NCBI GenBank assembly: GCA_002393975.1
Contig: DGSM01000135.1
Location: 1 to 9,396, forward strand
Origin: Clostridiales bacterium UBA4362
GTDB lineage: Bacteria; Bacillota; Clostridia; TANB77; CAG-508
Length of the DNA stretch: 9,396 nt
Direction of reading: 5' to 3'
Both the position numbers and the translations under genes were made by a program. Below are positions 6,715 through 9,396 of the stretch, in pieces. Each line of letters starts with the position of its first letter. Within the stretch, counting starts at the first letter, position 1. The notes below the pieces were generated by a model, which made no database searches, was not told the origin of the DNA, and saw nothing but the letters and a program-made list of their open reading frames with translations.

Positions 6715-7845
6715 TTATCTCAATCCTCTATTTCTTAAGAATGGTGGTAAATCTAAATCAGATGTATCCTTTTTGTTAGGAGTAGGTATTTTTGTTTGTG
6801 GCCATGCACTTTTAGGTGCTGGCTCTGCAGTTGTTCTTGCAGCAGTTGCAGGTTTTACTTCATATGAACCTGGTTCCTTATCAAATCCTGTAGCAATAAC
6901 AGTTATAACTATATCTTCATCTAAACTCTTATCGATAACAGCGCCAAATATAATATTAGCTTCTGGATCAACACTTCTTTGAACAAGTTCTGCAGCAGTG
7001 TTAACTTCATGTAATCCAAGATTTTCTCCACCAGTAACAGAAATGATAACGCCTCTAGCTCCTTCAACTGAGCTCTCTAGTAATGGACTTTGAACAGCTT
7101 GCTTAGCAGCATCTTCTGCTCTATTCTCACCACTAGCTCTACCAATTCCCATGTGAGCCATTCCAGTATTAAGCATAACTGCTTTAACATCTGCGAAGTC
7201 TAAGTTTACTAAACCAGGAACTTTTATTAAATCAGATATTCCTTGAACACCTTGTCTTAATACATCATCTGCCATTTTGAATGCTTCTAGCATTGTGGTT
7301 TTTCTATCTATTATTTGTAATAGCTTATCATTTGGTATTACTACTAATGCATCAACTTTTCCTTTAAGGCTATCTATTCCTCTTTCAGCTTGTAGCATTC
7401 TTTTCTTACCTTCAAAAGTAAATGGTTTAGTTACAACAGCAATTGTTAAAACTCCCATATCTTTTGCTATATTTGCTACTATTGGGGCAGCTCCAGTTCC
7501 TGTTCCTCCACCCATTCCAGATGTAACAAATACCATGTCTGCACCTTTAATGCAATCTTCTATTTCTTGTCTGCTTTCTTCTGCAGCTTGTCCTCCAATT
7601 TCAGGATTAGCTCCGGCGCCTAAGCCTCTAGTTATTTTTTCACCAATTTGAATTTTTGTTCCAGCTTTAGATTGAAGTAATGCTTGTTTATCTGTATTTA
7701 TTGATATGAATTCAACTCCTTCTATTCCAGAATCAATCATTCTATTTACGGCATTGTTTCCTGCTCCTCCAACACCGATTACTTTAATAACAGCTGTATC
7801 ATCACCATATTCTCTTTCGTCTAAATTTCTGTTATCTGTTACCAT
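6715..7845 (-). CDS. ftsZ: Cell division protein FtsZ (tubulin-like GTPase)
   Basis: Polymerises with GTP at midcell to form the Z-ring that recruits the divisome. The protein has 376 residues, typical of Gram-positive FtsZ. After a short acidic N-terminal tail comes VIGVGGAGNNAVNRM (22-36). The tubulin signature GGGTGTG is at 112-118, PFTFEGKKR at 141-149 and the T7 synergy loop NLDFADVK at 214-221. A linker of about 40 residues rich in Ala, Pro and Thr leads to the C-terminal peptide LDLPPFLRNR (364-373), which binds FtsA and other partners. The ATG start has AGGAGG nine bases upstream, and a second AAGGAG lies five bases before that. It follows ftsA by 51 bases without a visible promoter, so the two genes are co-transcribed, and ends before a strong terminator. 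No spoIIGA-like gene follows. Confidence 0.99.
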   Translation of the reverse strand: MVTDNRNLDEREYGDDTAVIKVIGVGGAGNNAVNRMIDSGIEGVEFISINTDKQALLQSKAGTKIQIGEKITRGLGAGANPEIGGQAAEESRQEIEDCIKGADMVFVTSGMGGGTGTGAAPIVANIAKDMGVLTIAVVTKPFTFEGKKRMLQAERGIDSLKGKVDALVVIPNDKLLQIIDRKTTMLEAFKMADDVLRQGVQGISDLIKVPGLVNLDFADVKAVMLNTGMAHMGIGRASGENRAEDAAKQAVQSPLLESSVEGARGVIISVTGGENLGLHEVNTAAELVQRSVDPEANIIFGAVIDKSLDEDIVITVIATGFDKEPGSYEVKPATAARTTAEPAPKSAWPQTKIPTPNKKDTSDLDLPPFLRNRGLR

Positions 7846-7896
7846 AAAAGTTTTCCTCCTAAATCTCCTTATAACTTATACTTATCAATATTTTTA

Positions 7897-9120
7897 TTAT
7901 GAATAGAAAAATTCTTTAATTCTACTTAATATTTTCTTAAATACACCTTCTTTAGAATCAACATCATAACTACTAGATACGTTTTTCGTAAATGGTCTTG
8001 ATGCGATATATCTTACCAATCCAAATGCTGTAATATAAGCATTAGGTGTATATTCAACTGCTTTATTGCTTGCTAATTTTACTGGAATGTTAAATGTAAT
8101 CTTAGCTACAATATCACTTTTACTAATATTAGTTATTCCTTCTCCTGCTAAAACAATGGTATTAATATTAGTCTTTAGTCCTTTAGAAGAAATATCTTTA
8201 TTAATTAAATCAAAGATTTGTTCAACTCTTGCTTCGATTATCTCTACAACATTTGAGCTTTTTACAACTTTTTTATCTCCTCTAGCTGTATTAAGAACTA
8301 CATCTTGATCATTTTCTATATATGATTTAAGTGCTAAGTTGTATTGTTTCTTAAGTTTTTCTGCTTCTTCTCCAGAAATATCTAGAACTATACTTAAATC
8401 GTTTGTAATGCTTTGACCTCCAACAGGTATTCCGTTGGTATAGATAAAATTTTGTCCATCAAAAATACCATAGTCCGTATTTTGTGCACCTATGTCTATC
8501 AACATGACAGAATCTTTTTGATCTGCCTCATCCAATATTATATTCTTTTCAGCAAGTGTTATAGGTACTATACCATCAATATCAACATTTGCCTTTTTAA
8601 AGACATTATATAATTGTCTTAAATAATCTTTCTCTCCTAATATTATTTGAGCATTTAAAGTAAATTTATTGCTGAATGCTCCTACTGGATCATTTGTGCT
8701 TTTACCATTGTCTAAAATGAAATTATTAGTAACAATGTCAATTACTTGTTTGCCCTCTGGAACTTCTATATTAGATGCTTGTATTAAAGCTTGTTGAATA
8801 TCTCTTGATGAGATTCCAGAGTATTTATCTTTTGCTTCCTTTTCAACACTATTTTGAACAATAGTAACAAATCTGCCAGGAATAGTAATATATGCCGAAT
8901 TGATTTTTACATTGATTTCCTTTTGCGCTTCCTTAATAAGATCTGAAATACTGCCTGCTAAGGCATTCTCATCTACTATTTCTCCTTTTTGTATACCACT
9001 GCTTTTCTTTTTGGTGTTGCAAAGTATCTGTACTTGATTAAAATTATTGACTTCACCGACAACTAAGCCTAACTTAGAACTGCCTATATCGATGCCGACA
9101 ATTACATCACCTATGGCCAA
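7897..9120 (-). CDS. ftsA: Cell division protein FtsA (actin-like membrane anchor of the Z-ring)
   Basis: Binds the FtsZ C-terminal peptide and tethers the ring to the membrane. The protein has 407 residues. The first phosphate motif GIDIGSSK is at 9-16, the 1C (SHS2) domain at about 85-165, the second phosphate motif region LIDIGAQNTDYGIF at 207-220, PVGGQSIT at 232-239 and the adenosine-site region IVLAGEGITNI at 322-332. The last residues, VFKKILSRIKEFF (393-405), form a short basic amphipathic helix fitting the FtsA membrane-targeting sequence. The second phosphate and adenosine motifs differ from the usual DxGGGTTD and GGG forms. The start is TTG at 9120, fixed by AGGAGGAG at 9134-9127 with ideal spacing and by the MAIGDVIVGIDIGSS beginning. 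It is first in the ftsAZ operon, and its upstream region has a strong promoter and several candidate regulator sites. Confidence 0.96.
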   Translation of the reverse strand: MAIGDVIVGIDIGSSKLGLVVGEVNNFNQVQILCNTKKKSSGIQKGEIVDENALAGSISDLIKEAQKEINVKINSAYITIPGRFVTIVQNSVEKEAKDKYSGISSRDIQQALIQASNIEVPEGKQVIDIVTNNFILDNGKSTNDPVGAFSNKFTLNAQIILGEKDYLRQLYNVFKKANVDIDGIVPITLAEKNIILDEADQKDSVMLIDIGAQNTDYGIFDGQNFIYTNGIPVGGQSITNDLSIVLDISGEEAEKLKKQYNLALKSYIENDQDVVLNTARGDKKVVKSSNVVEIIEARVEQIFDLINKDISSKGLKTNINTIVLAGEGITNISKSDIVAKITFNIPVKLASNKAVEYTPNAYITAFGLVRYIASRPFTKNVSSSYDVDSKEGVFKKILSRIKEFFYS

Positions 9121-9146
9121 AGCAAACTCCTCCTAGTCTCAAATTC

Positions 9147-9155
9147 TTATACACA
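9147..9155 (+). promoter_or_regulatory. DnaA-box match at the ftsA transcription start
   Basis: TTATACACA matches TTATNCACA at every defined position. It begins four bases downstream of the ftsA -10 box and covers the expected start near 9153. The shared block with the murE promoter is 11 bases on the minus strand (TTGTGTATAAG). Inferred function only. Confidence 0.4.
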
Positions 9156-9159
9156 AGTT

Positions 9160-9188
9160 AGAATATCTTATTTGAAAATCATTGTCAA
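9160..9188 (-). promoter_or_regulatory. Sigma-A type promoter for ftsAZ
   Basis: On the minus strand TTGACA (9188-9183) is a perfect -35 box, followed by a 17-base spacer and TATTCT (9165-9160). The expected start near 9153 gives a leader of about 33 bases ending in AGGAGGAG and the TTG start. It is the best promoter in the region upstream of ftsA and the only one needed to explain the operon. Confidence 0.75.
9173..9187. promoter_or_regulatory. Fur-family box-like palindrome overlapping the ftsA promoter
   Basis: TGAAAATCATTGTCA is a 7-1-7 inverted repeat with one mismatched pair. It agrees with the Gram-positive Fur box TGATAATNATTATCA at 12 of 14 defined positions. It covers five bases of the -35 box and most of the spacer, the classic place for a repressor site. 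PerR and Zur use related sequences, so only the family is suggested. AT-rich DNA produces such matches by chance at some rate. Confidence 0.3.
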
Positions 9189-9326
9189 TAGAAACTGACT
9201 TTTTTTCGTAAAATTGTTGTAACATTCTTGTAATATTTTAATTTATGTAAATACTTTATTTTATCTAACTCAGTAATTCTTTATTTTCTCTTTAATTTAT
9301 GTTAACACAACCTTGTAAATAGATAA
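9189..9326. other. AT-rich non-coding region upstream of the ftsA promoter
   Basis: No open frame with a credible start is visible on either strand. Besides the WalR-like repeat it holds a 12-base direct repeat TTTAATTTATGT at 9237-9248 and 9291-9302. Further single TGTWAH hexamers on the plus strand start at 9246, 9300 and 9314. I see no second convincing promoter. Confidence 0.5.
9218..9234 (+). promoter_or_regulatory. WalR (YycF) box-like direct repeat upstream of ftsA
   Basis: TGTAAC, five bases, TGTAAT fits the WalR consensus TGTWAH-N5-TGTWAH exactly. It lies about 30 bases upstream of the ftsA -35 box, on the strand opposite to the gene, a position suited to an activator. WalRK (YycFG) is known to control ftsAZ in Bacillus subtilis, which makes the match plausible. 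Other OmpR-family regulators such as PhoP use related repeats. Confidence 0.45.
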
Positions 9327-9362
9327 AGGAATGTTTCTCAACATAATTTTGATAACATTCCT
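9327..9362. terminator. Hairpin terminator upstream of ftsA, possibly bidirectional
   Basis: AGGAATGTT (9327-9335) pairs with AACATTCCT (9354-9362), and an inner TCAA/TTGA stem (9338-9341 with 9349-9352) closes a seven-base loop. On the minus strand it is followed by TTATCTATTT; on the plus strand by the T-richer CTTTTCTTTTG. No plus-strand gene precedes it here, so it most likely ends transcription of a minus-strand gene lying beyond 9396, and it may also work in the other direction. Confidence 0.55.
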
Positions 9363-9396
9363 CTTTTCTTTTGTATATTTAAAACTATTTTTTATT

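Noticed and set aside
7277..7651. 124-codon plus-strand open frame antisense to ftsZ
   Set aside because: It lies wholly within the highly conserved ftsZ. Its composition is what the antisense of that gene would give, and no ribosome site supports it.
7846..7896. Separate promoter between ftsA and ftsZ
   Set aside because: The only TTGATA-like and TATAAG-like hexamers are too close together and run into the ribosome site. I see just two purine-rich AAGGAG/AGGAGG blocks.
1..9396. Novel defence, mobile or secretion system
   Set aside because: All seven large genes belong to well-known families. No transposase, inverted terminal repeats, CRISPR repeats, tRNA or rRNA were seen.

Overview
The window is a rearranged piece of the division and cell wall (dcw) cluster of a low-GC bacterium. 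All seven genes lie on the minus strand, so transcription runs from high to low coordinates. Strong Shine-Dalgarno sequences, very AT-rich DNA, sigma-A type promoters and Gram-positive-like FtsA, FtsZ and MurE proteins suggest a Bacillota organism, probably an anaerobic Clostridia/Tissierellia type. I cannot name the genus. No spoIIGA-type gene follows ftsZ, which weakly argues against the sporulation-linked ftsAZ arrangement of Bacillus.

Layout in order of transcription. (1) 9121-9396 is a non-coding regulatory region: a hairpin terminator for whatever lies upstream, a WalR-like direct repeat, a strong promoter overlapped by a Fur-like palindrome, and a DnaA-box match at the expected start of transcription. 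(2) ftsA and ftsZ form a two-gene operon that ends in a strong intrinsic terminator. (3) A new promoter, with a second DnaA-box match in its spacer, drives murE, mraY and ftsW. (4) A hairpin with a T-run separates ftsW from murG and looks like an attenuator, because murG has no room for its own promoter after it. (5) topA follows murG. It is cut off by the window edge and has a near-consensus promoter whose -35 box overlaps the murG stop codon.

The genes share one process. FtsZ forms the division ring and FtsA ties it to the membrane. MurE adds the third residue of the peptidoglycan stem peptide, MraY makes lipid I, MurG makes lipid II, and FtsW polymerises lipid II at the septum. Compared with the common dcw order, murF, murD, ftsI, murB/murC and ftsQ/divIB are missing from this stretch, and ftsAZ comes before the mur genes instead of after them. 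TopA (type IA topoisomerase) is an outsider to this pathway.

I see no new multi-gene system, mobile element, CRISPR array or RNA gene. The most interesting content is regulatory: stacked candidate sites for WalR, DnaA and a Fur-family protein at ftsA, and a DnaA-box match at both main promoters and nowhere else that I found by eye. The DNPR-region change in MurE also deserves attention.
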